Assembly: GCA_963803775.1 (NCBI GenBank)
Contig: CAWDNS010000001.1
Span: forward strand, 186,001 to 250,000
From: JABCZH01 sp963803775
GTDB lineage: Bacteria > Acidobacteriota > Terriglobia > Terriglobales > Acidobacteriaceae
Direction: 5' to 3'
Length of the DNA stretch: 64,000 nt
Part shown: one piece after another, positions 26,270-34,965 of the stretch
Numbering within the stretch: position 1 is the first letter of the stretch
How the letters are laid out: each line of letters opens with the position of its first letter
Notes under the pieces: generated by a model
Databases searched by the model: none
Told to the model about the DNA's origin: nothing
The model's input: only the letters and a program-made list of their open reading frames with translations
Position numbers and translations under genes: made by a program

Positions 26270-26878
26270 CTATTTTGCTGGAGCAGCTTGTGGAGCCGTC
26301 GCGGGCGGCGCTGCAAAATTGACCTTGGGCACCTCCCGGGATTGCTCAGTCGCAGCGAAATAAGCCTCATTCGGCTTGAATCCGGCCCATCCCGCATAAA
26401 TGTTGTTGGGAAATTTCTGAATATAGGTGTCATAGTCCTGCAGCGTGTCGTTGTATCGCTTGCGCTCCACTGCGATACGGTTCTCAGTTCCGGCCAACTC
26501 GTCCTGCAAGCGCAGAAAATTCTCATTCGACTTCAATTGCGGATAGTTCTCGACGATCAACAACAAACGCCCCAGGGCGCCATCTAGTTGCTGGTTGGCT
26601 GCAATCTTATCTTGCGGAGTGCCGGCCGAAAGCAGCGCAGAGCGGGCCTTCGCGATGTCACCGAACACCGTTTGCTCCTGCTGCGCGTACCCCTTCACGG
26701 TTTCCACAAGATTCGGGATCAAATCGGCGCGGCGTTGCAGCACAATGTCGACCTGCGACCACGAAGCTTTGACACCTTCATTCTTAGTCACCAGAGTGTT
26801 TCGCACACCGACGTATTGTCCAAAAGCAAGCAGCGCGATCAGCACCAAAACGATAACCACAATCAGGCCTTTGTTCAT
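26270..26878 (-). CDS. lemA: LemA family protein
   Basis: A 202-residue protein with one N-terminal membrane helix (LIVVIVLVLIALLAFGQYVG) followed by the LemA helical domain: NTLVTKNEGVKASWSQVDIV, LQRRADLIPNLVETVKGYA and QEQTVFGDIAKARSALL. It then has FLRLQDELAGTENRIAVERK, RYNDTLQDYDTYIQKFPNN and a Pro/Ala-rich tail. These proteins sit in the membrane with the coiled domain outside; function is unsettled. A strong GGAGGAG precedes the ATG. It is in an operon with a TPM-domain protein and an NTase-like protein, a recurrent LemA neighbourhood for TPM. Confidence 0.93.
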   Translation of the reverse strand: MNKGLIVVIVLVLIALLAFGQYVGVRNTLVTKNEGVKASWSQVDIVLQRRADLIPNLVETVKGYAQQEQTVFGDIAKARSALLSAGTPQDKIAANQQLDGALGRLLLIVENYPQLKSNENFLRLQDELAGTENRIAVERKRYNDTLQDYDTYIQKFPNNIYAGWAGFKPNEAYFAATEQSREVPKVNFAAPPATAPQAAPAK

Positions 26879-26906
26879 TGTCTCCTCCGCAAACCAAGTC
26901 TACGTT

Positions 26907-27644
26907 CTATGAGCTGCGTGATTCCGTGGAATCTAGCATTCTATCTACTGCCGCAGTAACTTGCTGGATTGCAGCCAGGTAACGGCCGAATACTTCGGCG
27001 GCATCGAACTGCTTGCGGTCTGCTTTGCGCTCACGGATATCGAGCAATTGCATGAATGCCGACGGATCAAACTTGATTTTTTGCGCAAGCGCCCGGATGG
27101 TCTCGCGTTTCGAGTCAGGGGGCGTCTCTCCTAATGCGATCAGCGCGTGACGGAATAAAGTAGCAAACGTCGACAAAGAGGCCAGCAGCAACTCCCACAA
27201 TTGTTTCTTGTCAGTTCTCGCGACCAGCAACCGCCCGCGCAGCAGAATGGTTTTCTCGCGCAATTCGTACTCGAGCTGGGCGCGATGAAAGTGCATAGGA
27301 ATGGTCAAACCGGCGAGCACATCGGTCCCGAAAAGCACGCGGTGACGCTGTTGCATGTCCAGCAGTTCAATTGAAAACACGTCCGCGGAGCGCTCCAGTT
27401 CTTCACTAGTGAGCAGGAGTGGCACATGGTGCTTCTGGCGCGTCCACCATTCGATAGTTGGGGCCACCGCGCTGAGTGTCGCGTACGAGGCTTCACGCAT
27501 GACGCAAACCAGGTTGACGTTGGAGAACTCAGCGTGGAAATCACCGGAGACAGCCGAACCGAATAGAATCACGCTTTGCAGATTCTTTCCTGCTGCTTGA
27601 TGTATCCGGGCCACAAATTCATCGATCTGTTTTTCTGGGACCAT
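26907..27644 (-). CDS. Nucleotidyltransferase-fold protein with degenerate active site
   Basis: A 245-residue protein. The N-terminal region has SVILFGSAVSGDFHAEFSNV followed by NL, which aligns with the GSxxxG...SDxDL motif of Pol-beta-type nucleotidyltransferases. Both catalytic Asp residues are Asn (SNVNL; codons AAC and AAC). The glycine-serine loop is retained. The C-terminal half is helical (LRHALIALGETPPDSKRETI, FMQLLDIRERKADRKQFDAA), resembling the HEPN-like tails of such proteins. It is probably a catalytically dead NTase used for binding or regulation. It lies between the TPM protein (upstream) and LemA (downstream) on one transcript. The start at 27644 has AGAGGC upstream. Confidence 0.75.
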   Translation of the reverse strand: MVPEKQIDEFVARIHQAAGKNLQSVILFGSAVSGDFHAEFSNVNLVCVMREASYATLSAVAPTIEWWTRQKHHVPLLLTSEELERSADVFSIELLDMQQRHRVLFGTDVLAGLTIPMHFHRAQLEYELREKTILLRGRLLVARTDKKQLWELLLASLSTFATLFRHALIALGETPPDSKRETIRALAQKIKFDPSAFMQLLDIRERKADRKQFDAAEVFGRYLAAIQQVTAAVDRMLDSTESRSS

Positions 27645-27668
27645 AAATGCCTCTTCGCTTTTGATCCT

Positions 27669-28436
27669 CTACCAACTGCCACTAGCGCCGCCACCGCCCG
27701 AACTTCCCCCGCCAAAACCGCCGAAACCACCACCCCCGCCGCCAAAGCCCCCACCACCCCAACCACCGCGACTGCCTCCTCCCCCGCTCAAGAAGATCCA
27801 CAGCAAGAGAGTCCGCCCGAACGGTGTAGAGACCATAACAAGAAAGACTAAAATGAGAATCAAAACCCAACCAGCCGACAGGCCTTGATGGTGTTCTTGG
27901 GGAGATATCGCGGGCGCGACCGGACGCATACCGGTGAGTTGCACACTCGCATCCTGCGCAATGACCTCGGCGACCCGCGACACCATGAGCGAGATCGCGC
28001 CGCCGTAGTCGTTCTGGCGCAGAAGTGGAACCGCTTCGCGGCCGAAGCCCCCTACTTTGCCATCCGGGAGAATTGGCTCCAGCCCGTAGCCAACCTCGGT
28101 TCGGTAGTGGTGTTCCTGTGTGGCCAGCAGGATCAGCACACCCCGATTTGTGGCTTTGCTGCCGATTCCCCATTGCTTGTACAAATCAGCGGCATAGCTC
28201 TCGATATCGGAGCCATCGAGAGATTGAACTGTGACTACGGCGATCTGCGCGTGCGCCTTTTGATCGATCTGCCGGCAGATGTCATCGACCTGTGCGATGG
28301 TGGCCTGGTCGAGAACATGAGAGAAATCGTTGACGTAGTCTGTCGGCTTGAGTTGAGAGACCGGCTCCGATCGCAACGCGACGGCTAGTGCCAGAAAGAT
28401 GATGACATACGCCGCAATCTTCACGCCCGATCGCAT
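27669..28436 (-). CDS. TPM-domain protein with Gly-rich tail (YgcG-like)
   Basis: A protein of about 255 residues. The signal peptide is RSGVKIAAYVIIFLALAVAL. The TPM_phosphatase domain follows: TDYVNDFSHVLDQATIAQVD, AQIAVVTVQSLDGSDIESYA, LYKQWGIGSKATNRGVLILL and HHYRTEVGYGLEPILPDGKV. A membrane helix (GWVLILILVFLVMVS) comes next, then a tail of GG and GF repeats ending in SGSW. Gly-rich tails are typical of this family. I chose the ATG at 28436; the frame opens at 28481. It is the first gene of an operon with the NTase-like protein, LemA and an unknown protein. Members are implicated in membrane-protein quality control (TPM/LemA), but function here is inferred. Confidence 0.88.
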   Translation of the reverse strand: MRSGVKIAAYVIIFLALAVALRSEPVSQLKPTDYVNDFSHVLDQATIAQVDDICRQIDQKAHAQIAVVTVQSLDGSDIESYAADLYKQWGIGSKATNRGVLILLATQEHHYRTEVGYGLEPILPDGKVGGFGREAVPLLRQNDYGGAISLMVSRVAEVIAQDASVQLTGMRPVAPAISPQEHHQGLSAGWVLILILVFLVMVSTPFGRTLLLWIFLSGGGGSRGGWGGGGFGGGGGGFGGFGGGSSGGGGASGSW

Positions 28437-28488
28437 TTGAAAGCGATTGTATAGGAGAGGCGCCCGAACCGCTGTTCTCACACGAGCA

Positions 28489-29469
28489 TCAGAACGAACC
28501 CAGGAAGTTCAAAATCTGCCGCTCCGCCCAGTGGCCGTCGTCACCGTCACGATCAGCCAGAAACGAGCAGTGGCCGCCATCTTCAGTTTCAACAAAGGTG
28601 ATGTTGGGATTCGCCAAAATCTTACGACGGGTTTCCGGCAGGATGCGGATGAAAGGATCGTTGGCGGCATGCAGGATCAAGGCGGGCACGGCAATGCGAT
28701 CCAGAACTGGAGCGGCGGCGGCGCGCGTGTAGTAGTCATCGGCGCCGGTGAAGCCGCAATAGAAAGCCGTGATTTTGTCGTCGAAATCACGGAGAGTTGA
28801 CACTCCGCGCAAGCGAGCGAGATCGAATTGACCAGGAAATAGCCGGGCTTTTTCGCGCAGTCGCCGCCGCAACTGGATAACGAAGTAGTATTCATAAAGC
28901 CGATTGCTGAGCAGGTGAAGCGCATCGGCCGAAGGCCCTAGATCGACAGCTGGACAAACCGCTGCCACCGCACAGAACTGTCTCGGTCCTTTGCTGCCCC
29001 ATTCTCCTGCCAGCTTCAGCACCAGGTTGCCGCCCATCGAGAAGCCTGCCAGCGCCAGGCGTGACAGGCCGTCGCGGTCGATCAGATATTGAGCCACCGC
29101 AGCCAAGTCCTGGGAGCGTCCCGAGTGATAGAGCGTTGGGGACAAAGCGTCGGTGCCGCCGCAGTTGCGCTGGTTCATTCGCACCACGTTCATGCCAGCA
29201 GCCATGCCCTTGGCGGCGATCCCCAACATGTATTGCGAATCGCTAGAACCTTCAAGCCCATGGATGATCAGAATGGTTAGCGCGTTTCTCCGTTCCAGCT
29301 GCCAATGGCAGTGGCACAACACTTCAACTCCGGGTTCGACTTCAATCAGACGCTCTTCCGCAGGCGGCACCGGGATGAGCCGGGAAAGAAAGAAACTGGC
29401 TAAGGTTTGCACATGCCCGCCGCTCAGACCACGCCGCGGGATGAAAGCCTCGGTTTGCCAAGTTCCCAC
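28489..29469 (-). CDS. YheT-like alpha/beta hydrolase
   Basis: A 326-residue hydrolase of the YheT/ABHD1-3 family. It has FIPRRGLSGGHVQTLASFFL, TILIIHGLEGSSDSQYMLG (oxyanion HG), and VVRMNQRNCGGTDALSPTLY, the NxRGxGGS-like family signature. The nucleophile elbow is LAGFSMGGNLVLKLAGEWG (Ser). The Asp (HAANDPFI) and His (DGGHCSFLAD) complete the triad. Substrate is unknown; esters or lipids are typical. The start is GTG at 29469 without a strong Shine-Dalgarno. It lies 52 bases upstream of the TPM gene on the same strand. Confidence 0.9.
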   Translation of the reverse strand: MGTWQTEAFIPRRGLSGGHVQTLASFFLSRLIPVPPAEERLIEVEPGVEVLCHCHWQLERRNALTILIIHGLEGSSDSQYMLGIAAKGMAAGMNVVRMNQRNCGGTDALSPTLYHSGRSQDLAAVAQYLIDRDGLSRLALAGFSMGGNLVLKLAGEWGSKGPRQFCAVAAVCPAVDLGPSADALHLLSNRLYEYYFVIQLRRRLREKARLFPGQFDLARLRGVSTLRDFDDKITAFYCGFTGADDYYTRAAAAPVLDRIAVPALILHAANDPFIRILPETRRKILANPNITFVETEDGGHCSFLADRDGDDGHWAERQILNFLGSF

Positions 29470-29521
29470 AAATTGATCTTAAATGGAATGTGGTTAGAAG
29501 ATGTATCGTGGGAGTAGCCTT

Positions 29522-29752
29522 ATGCCGATTTTTGAATACGTATGTAAGTCCTGCAATCACCCGTTCGAGGCGTTGGTCTATGGCAACCAGAAAGCGGAAT
29601 GCCCAAAGTGTCACGGTGCCAAGTTGACGCAACAATTGTCGGTCTTCGCGGTGTCCACGAAAGGTTCATCGGCCTCGGCTGCGCCGACTGGATGCGGCTC
29701 CTGTGGCGATCCCCGTGGCCCCGGTGCTTGCTCCCTCCCTGACATGAACTAG
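29522..29752 (+). CDS. FmdB-family zinc-ribbon protein
   Basis: A 76-residue protein starting MPIFEYVCKSCNHPFEALVY, then QKAECPKCHGAKLTQQLSVF. The two CxxC pairs form the FmdB/putative regulatory zinc ribbon. The C-terminus adds further Cys (GCGSCGDPRGPGACSLPD). The ATG at 29522 is the family start; a longer frame opens at 29501. Function is undefined; a role in regulation is only inferred from early FmdB reports. It lies divergent to the YheT gene. Confidence 0.9.
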   Translation: MPIFEYVCKSCNHPFEALVYGNQKAECPKCHGAKLTQQLSVFAVSTKGSSASAAPTGCGSCGDPRGPGACSLPDMN

Positions 29753-29893
29753 CTCCCTGCTCGTTCCGCAACATACTGTCCCACAATCGCTTAGCGGTGG
29801 TTACGAAAGTACATGCCTGCGATGACGAGGGTAAATTTCTTTATCCCACCGCTTTCCGTACCATCCCCTCAGCCTACTTCGAGGCTACCAGCC

Positions 29894-30223
29894 ATGGATC
29901 GTCGCCAAAAGCCGCGTGTTGCAGCGCACTTACCGGTGCGGATTTGGGGGATGGACGCGAAAGCGCAGCCCTTCACGCAGTTGGTGAGAGTACGGAACAT
30001 AAGCCGCAACGGCGCGCTGGTTGAGGGCATGCTGCGCATGGTCAAGCCGGGCGAGGTCATCCAGATACAGTTCGGTGACGAACAAGCGCCGTTCCGCGTG
30101 GTGTGGGCGGGGAAGCCAGGCGGTCTAAGAGAAGGTGAACTCGGTGTTCAGGGTTTGTCTTCCGAACCCAGAATTTGGGACTTGGACCTGGCTCAATGCG
30201 GCGCAGTGGCGGGTAAAGCTTAG
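29894..30223 (+). CDS. PilZ-domain protein
   Basis: A 109-residue protein starting MDRRQKPRVAAHLPVRIWGM. The RRxxPR segment, and RNISRNGALVEGMLRMVKPG, match the c-di-GMP-binding PilZ pattern (RxxxR and D/N-x-S-x-x-G). In the second motif Asn replaces Asp (NISRNG), a tolerated variant. The remainder (GEVIQIQFGDEQAPFRVVWA) supplies the beta barrel. It is likely a c-di-GMP receptor. Starts at 29813 and 29894 are in frame; the latter is the domain start. Confidence 0.82.
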   Translation: MDRRQKPRVAAHLPVRIWGMDAKAQPFTQLVRVRNISRNGALVEGMLRMVKPGEVIQIQFGDEQAPFRVVWAGKPGGLREGELGVQGLSSEPRIWDLDLAQCGAVAGKA

Positions 30224-30245
30224 ACGAAGATCTCGGCTTCGTCGT

Positions 30246-32162
30246 TCAGCTCTCCATTCTCAGAATTTCTTCCACCGCGCGATGTGCCTCGTCAATCGCA
30301 ACGTTGGTGTAGGCACTCGCACCAGCATCGGAGTTAGCAATCGTGATCCGCCCAAAGGGCTGCCTACCGACCACCCAAGGCTCTTGCCCCTTGCTCCAGT
30401 GCGGATCGAACAGCGGATTGGGGCTGTAGGCATAACCATGCGCCCAGCGATTCACCGTGATGCCCTCGATGTCGCGAGCGGGATCAAACCCCGCCGGTCC
30501 CAGCATTCGTACCAATTGATCGCGAATGTTTCGTTCAAACGTGGAAAAAGGCGTCCCCATCAGTTCGGCGCGTCCCGCGCGGTTTTGATCGCGCTGGGGC
30601 AGTCCCGGACTGCACGGGGTGCGCAGCATGAACAGCACCATTGGATCTTCCGGCTTACTGGGAAACTGGTATTCGCCCAGGCTCACAGGAAAATCCAGCG
30701 CCGCGTATGTGTGATAGCTGCCGGGTGCAACAATCTGTTGAATTCCAAGCTTCTGAAACGTAGTCCAATTCCGGATCGCCACGTGCGTGTACACCAACGG
30801 CGATTTCACCAACTGATGCAGGGCCTCTCTCTGTTTTTCCGGCAGTTCCGGACAGAGGAACGGAATCATCATGTTGTAGCAGGCGAGTACGCATGACTTT
30901 CCCCGGACCGTTTGCAGCTTGCCGCCTCGCATGTAGGCAACGGTGACTCCCTTCGCCGATTTCGGGGAACCATCGTTGCCAACCTTCACCACCGTGCTGT
31001 TCAATCGAATACGAATTGCGGACTTGGCATCGTCAAGTTGCGCGTAGTCGGCGCGGGCAGTCACGACATCGTACATGCTGTGACCCGGAATCGCAGCCGG
31101 AATCAGGGAACGCACCAGCAGTCGCGCAACTGACGCATTGCCATCGGGAAAATGGGAAATGTAGGGCTCTTCCTTTTTGCCCTCGTCGCCCAAGTCGAGA
31201 CCGTCGAATCCAGGATAGGTAAACGACCCGTAGTCGTCTCCCACTTCATAGCACATCAGCGCGGGGACGGCATCAATCCCCACGCAAAACTCGTCATGGG
31301 TATAGGTCTGGAAGAAGGGCAGCGCATCCGGATCAAGTTTGCAAATCTTAGTGAGATAGTCCGCATAACTGATCTCCGTCAGCTGTGCATGTTTTTGCTC
31401 ACGGGACAACCCAGGGAGATAGTCGACTTTCTCCGTGTAGACGCGCTCAATATCGCGCCGGGCGTTCATGGAGAGCGGAGTGTCCTTAAGAAACTCGGCC
31501 CACGGCCGCGATCCCATTCCGGTTACCAGGCGGTCTTCGCCAAATGTTTCTTTATCGAAAAAGCACGCGGTTTTCAGCTTCTCGTACAGTTTCTGATCGT
31601 AAGCTTTGTAGAAGCGCTGAGTGTCAATGCCGAGTTCCGTTATCAATCCCTTCGCGACTTTGCTGTACTGCGACGGGGTGTCGATCGATTGCGTACCTCC
31701 GTAGCTAAGCAGAAGCCGTCCGCCGGCCCTAAACTCATTGCGCTTGGCGTGACCGCCAAAGTCATCGTGGTTATCGAGGACAAGGATGCGCGCATGCACT
31801 CCCGTATGTTTGCGGAAGAAATAAGCAGCCGCCAGCCCGCTGATGCCACCTCCCACAACCACGAGGTCATAGGTCTCGCCGGTGTCTTCAGGCTTCGTGG
31901 CGGAATCCCAGAAGCTATGGTCTCGCAGACTATGCGCAACCGGATAGCTGCCTTCGTGATTGCCCCGTAAACCGGTCAGGGCAGGAGGATAGTAAGCCGG
32001 ATTCTTCTCGGGAGCTGAATCCAGGCCGGAGAGGCCAAACCCATGGGGAACCGCAGACGCTACCACCGCTCCGCCGACTGCGAGTGCCACCCCGTCTAAG
32101 AAATCGCGGCGGGTGATCCTCCGGTCCATTCCCAGTTCGCGGTCTTGGGATTTCTCGCTCAC
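30246..32162 (-). CDS. Tat-exported FAD-dependent oxidoreductase (spermidine dehydrogenase-like)
   Basis: A 638-residue protein with a twin-arginine signal: DRRITRRDFLDGVALAVGGA. After the signal it has the FAD-binding motif YDLVVVGGGISGLAAAYFF and ARILVLDNHDDFGGHAKRNE. The C-terminus ends with GRITIANSDAGASAYTNVAI, the second FAD-contact region. The RRDFLDGVA start resembles proteins annotated as spermidine dehydrogenase. It may oxidise a polyamine or another amine in the periplasm; the substrate is not proven. The start is GTG at 32162. Length is normal for the family. It stands alone. Confidence 0.85.
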   Translation of the reverse strand: MSEKSQDRELGMDRRITRRDFLDGVALAVGGAVVASAVPHGFGLSGLDSAPEKNPAYYPPALTGLRGNHEGSYPVAHSLRDHSFWDSATKPEDTGETYDLVVVGGGISGLAAAYFFRKHTGVHARILVLDNHDDFGGHAKRNEFRAGGRLLLSYGGTQSIDTPSQYSKVAKGLITELGIDTQRFYKAYDQKLYEKLKTACFFDKETFGEDRLVTGMGSRPWAEFLKDTPLSMNARRDIERVYTEKVDYLPGLSREQKHAQLTEISYADYLTKICKLDPDALPFFQTYTHDEFCVGIDAVPALMCYEVGDDYGSFTYPGFDGLDLGDEGKKEEPYISHFPDGNASVARLLVRSLIPAAIPGHSMYDVVTARADYAQLDDAKSAIRIRLNSTVVKVGNDGSPKSAKGVTVAYMRGGKLQTVRGKSCVLACYNMMIPFLCPELPEKQREALHQLVKSPLVYTHVAIRNWTTFQKLGIQQIVAPGSYHTYAALDFPVSLGEYQFPSKPEDPMVLFMLRTPCSPGLPQRDQNRAGRAELMGTPFSTFERNIRDQLVRMLGPAGFDPARDIEGITVNRWAHGYAYSPNPLFDPHWSKGQEPWVVGRQPFGRITIANSDAGASAYTNVAIDEAHRAVEEILRMES

Positions 32163-32222
32163 GAGTTTGTTCGATACATTATGCGCAAGAACCGAAGATT
32201 ACAGAGCGGTAAAAGTCTCAGG

Positions 32223-32933
32223 CTATTTCAGCCAGATGGAGGTTCCGATCAGAACCAGCACCTCAATTACAGCCAGCGAAATCCATAAACGCTGGCGGAA
32301 AATCGAACGCCGGAGGTCCCGCTTCAAATCTGCTTCGAGTACATGGATGGTTTCCACCTCTACCGGATCCGGTTTCGGTCTCACGGGTGCAGCCAGGGGC
32401 TGGGAGAGCCTGGATTCAGTCTTGGGCTTGTCCGGCAAAAATACCTTGGGTGTGCTGATCACAGAGGACCAGCGGGCAAGTAACATGGAGCCAGACCCTA
32501 ACCCAATATCCATCGGCTTGGACGTCAGCTCCAATGGAGCCATCCGTTCCGGCGCTACTCTGTCCGCCAGATTGCGGAGCAGCGAAGTCCACCATCCATG
32601 GCCCATCGTGTCAGAAATCAATTCGCCGACCTCTACCGGCCTGGACTCCAACTCAAGCGGCGGCAAATCTTCCGGCGAGATGACATCGCCCAAATTGCGG
32701 AATACCGTACGAAACCAGGGCACGCTAACGCGGTCGCTCTGCAACATGCCTACATCGACCGGACGCGAAGTGAGGTACAACGGCGGCAGCTTCTCCGGCG
32801 CGAACTTGTCCCGCACTTCACCCAGCAAATGTTTCCACAAAGGCTGGTTCCATGTGTCGGCGAGCAAAAGCTCGATTTGGGGTTCCGCCGGGCGCTCTTG
32901 CCGAAGCCCGGAATCAGTGGGATCACTAAACAT
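32223..32933 (-). CDS. Tail-anchored protein with three ~42-residue repeats
   Basis: A 236-residue protein with three internal copies of a repeat: residues ~31-70, 72-111 and 114-153. Each has the pattern W-x5-L/F-x-N/E-x3-D/K-x3-PE-x-LPPL-x-L-x-SRP-x-DVG. Key words are APEKLPPLYLTSRPVDVG, SPEDLPPLELESRPVEVG and APERMAPLELTSKPMDIG. A Pro/Lys linker and a basic stretch (DLKRDLRRSIFRQR) lead to a single C-terminal membrane helix (WISLAVIEVLVLIGTSIWL) with almost nothing after it, so it is tail-anchored with the repeats in the cytoplasm. No known domain is recognised. It is divergent from the ABC exporter gene at 33062, with 128 bases between starts. Confidence 0.75.
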   Translation of the reverse strand: MFSDPTDSGLRQERPAEPQIELLLADTWNQPLWKHLLGEVRDKFAPEKLPPLYLTSRPVDVGMLQSDRVSVPWFRTVFRNLGDVISPEDLPPLELESRPVEVGELISDTMGHGWWTSLLRNLADRVAPERMAPLELTSKPMDIGLGSGSMLLARWSSVISTPKVFLPDKPKTESRLSQPLAAPVRPKPDPVEVETIHVLEADLKRDLRRSIFRQRLWISLAVIEVLVLIGTSIWLK

Positions 32934-33061
32934 TGGGTTATAACTGAGAACTCAATTCTAGTGTAACCCAAGTCGGCAAACGGTTGTCTTGCGAGTGGCC
33001 CCAGGTCCATGTCCCACAAAATGAAGCGTCCTGATCGCAGCCAGAGTCTAATCAGAACGTG

Positions 33062-34954
33062 ATGCCACCCAGCATGCCGCCCCGCGATGCCCGCCCGGCC
33101 AGCCAGAGATTGCGCACCGTTTTACCCATCCTTGGGGAACTGATCCGCCCCCGCCGTGGGCTGTTGGTGCTCGGGTTTCTGCTGATGTTGATCAACCGGG
33201 TTTCCGGTCTGGTGCTCCCCTACTCCACCAAGTATCTGATCGACACGGTGATGGTCAAGCACCACTTGCAACTGCTGAAACCGCTGGTCGGGGCAGTGTT
33301 GCTGGCAACCTTGATTCAGGGGGTAACTTCGTTTGCACTGACGCAACTGCTGTCCAAAGCAGCGCAACGGCTCATCGCCGAACTTCGTTCCAAAGTACAG
33401 ACGCATATTGGACGGCTTTCGGTGACTTTCCACGATTCCAACAAGAGCGGCGCATTAGTGGCAAGGATCATGAGCGACGTTGAGGGTGTGCGGAACCTGG
33501 TCGGCACCGGCCTCGTAGACCTGGTTGGGGGCTTGATCACGGCGCTGATTGCTCTGGTTGTGTTGTTCCGCATCAGCGCTTTAATGACCGCACTCGCGTT
33601 CGGTTTCCTGCTGGTGTTTGCTATTGCTTTGAAAAAGGCCTTCGGCACTATTCGTCCCATCTTCCGCGAGCGTGGCAAGATCAACGCTGAAGTCACTGGA
33701 CGGTTAGCAGAATCGCTCGGCGGGGTCCGCGTCGTGAAGGGCTATCACGCCGAAGCACGCGAAGATAGCGTATTCGCCCGCGGAGTACAGCGGTTGCTCG
33801 ATAACGTACTGCGTACGCTGACAGCCACGTCGGTGATGACGCTCTCTGCCAGCGTCCTGCTCGGAGTGGTAGGAGCAGTCATCATGTATGTGGGCGCGCA
33901 CCAGGTCGCTGCCGGTTCGCTGACCATTGGTGGCTTTTTTACCTACACCCTATTCATGGGCTTTCTGATCGCTCCGATTATGCAGATCGTTCAAGTGGGG
34001 ACCCAACTCACCGAGGCCCTGGCCGGACTGGAACGCACTCAGGAGATTCTCGATGAGAGCCGCGAAGACCGTGATCCCAAGCGGACCCAGACTCTCGGCA
34101 ACATTCGCGGCGACATCGATTTCGAGAATGTCGGCTTCAGCTACGACGGTACCAAGCTGGTTCTACAGAATGTATCGTTTCATTCTGCACCCGGCACGGT
34201 AACGGCGCTGGTGGGATCGTCCGGGTCCGGGAAATCAACCACCATCGGTCTGATTGCTGCGTTTCACAAACCGACGGAAGGAAGCATTCTAGTCGACGGC
34301 GTAGATTTGAGCACCGTCCGGTTGGATTCGTACCGCACCCAGTTGGGCGTGGTGCTTCAGGAATCATTTCTGTTTGATGGGACCATTCGAGACAACGTGG
34401 TATTTTCCCGGCCCGATGCCACTGAGGAAGAAGTCATGTCAGCCTGCCGTATCGCGCGGGTGGACGAGTTTGCCGAACACTTTCCGGAGAAGTACAACAC
34501 CGTGGTCGGCGAGCGCGGGGTTAAATTATCCGGAGGACAACGTCAGCGCATTTCCATCGCGCGAGCCATCCTAGCTGCGCCGCGCATACTTATTCTCGAC
34601 GAAGCGACCTCCAGCCTGGATTCGGAATCCGAGGCCCTGATTCAGCAGGGCCTATCCTACCTGATGCAGGGACGGACTACATTCGTAATTGCACACCGGC
34701 TTTCGACCATCCGCCGCGCTGACCAAATACTGGTAATGGAGCAGGGGCAAATCATCGAGCGCGGACTTCACGAGGAACTCTACGCGTTACGCGGACGCTA
34801 CTATGACCTCTACACCCGGCAGCATGGAGTGGAAAGTAATTTGTTCCTTGCTCCTGGGGAGGGTGATGCCGCCAAAGTTCCCGCTGAGGAAGACAAGGCT
34901 GCCAATGGCGACGTCAACCTCGCCAGCGCTCTTCGTCTTGTGCGAGGACAATAA
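33062..34954 (+). CDS. ABC exporter, fused membrane and ATPase domains
   Basis: A 630-residue type-IV ABC exporter half-transporter (MsbA/lipid A-like). Six membrane helices occupy residues ~30-310. The ATPase has VGSSGSGKSTTIGLIAAF (Walker A), LSGGQRQRISIARAILAA (signature) and ILILDEATSSLDSESEALI (Walker B with catalytic Glu), then VIAHRLSTIRRADQILVMEQ (switch His). It probably works as a homodimer. Substrate is not evident; lipids, peptides or drugs are all possible. The frame opens with GTG at 33059; I used the ATG at 33062. The divergent neighbour is a novel tail-anchored repeat protein. Confidence 0.95.
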   Translation: MPPSMPPRDARPASQRLRTVLPILGELIRPRRGLLVLGFLLMLINRVSGLVLPYSTKYLIDTVMVKHHLQLLKPLVGAVLLATLIQGVTSFALTQLLSKAAQRLIAELRSKVQTHIGRLSVTFHDSNKSGALVARIMSDVEGVRNLVGTGLVDLVGGLITALIALVVLFRISALMTALAFGFLLVFAIALKKAFGTIRPIFRERGKINAEVTGRLAESLGGVRVVKGYHAEAREDSVFARGVQRLLDNVLRTLTATSVMTLSASVLLGVVGAVIMYVGAHQVAAGSLTIGGFFTYTLFMGFLIAPIMQIVQVGTQLTEALAGLERTQEILDESREDRDPKRTQTLGNIRGDIDFENVGFSYDGTKLVLQNVSFHSAPGTVTALVGSSGSGKSTTIGLIAAFHKPTEGSILVDGVDLSTVRLDSYRTQLGVVLQESFLFDGTIRDNVVFSRPDATEEEVMSACRIARVDEFAEHFPEKYNTVVGERGVKLSGGQRQRISIARAILAAPRILILDEATSSLDSESEALIQQGLSYLMQGRTTFVIAHRLSTIRRADQILVMEQGQIIERGLHEELYALRGRYYDLYTRQHGVESNLFLAPGEGDAAKVPAEEDKAANGDVNLASALRLVRGQ

Positions 34955-34965
34955 GCCACCAGCAA

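Noticed and set aside
31152..31970. A 272-codon plus-strand frame in the Tat flavoprotein gene
   Set aside because: Shadow of a gene with FAD and Tat motifs; no start signal.
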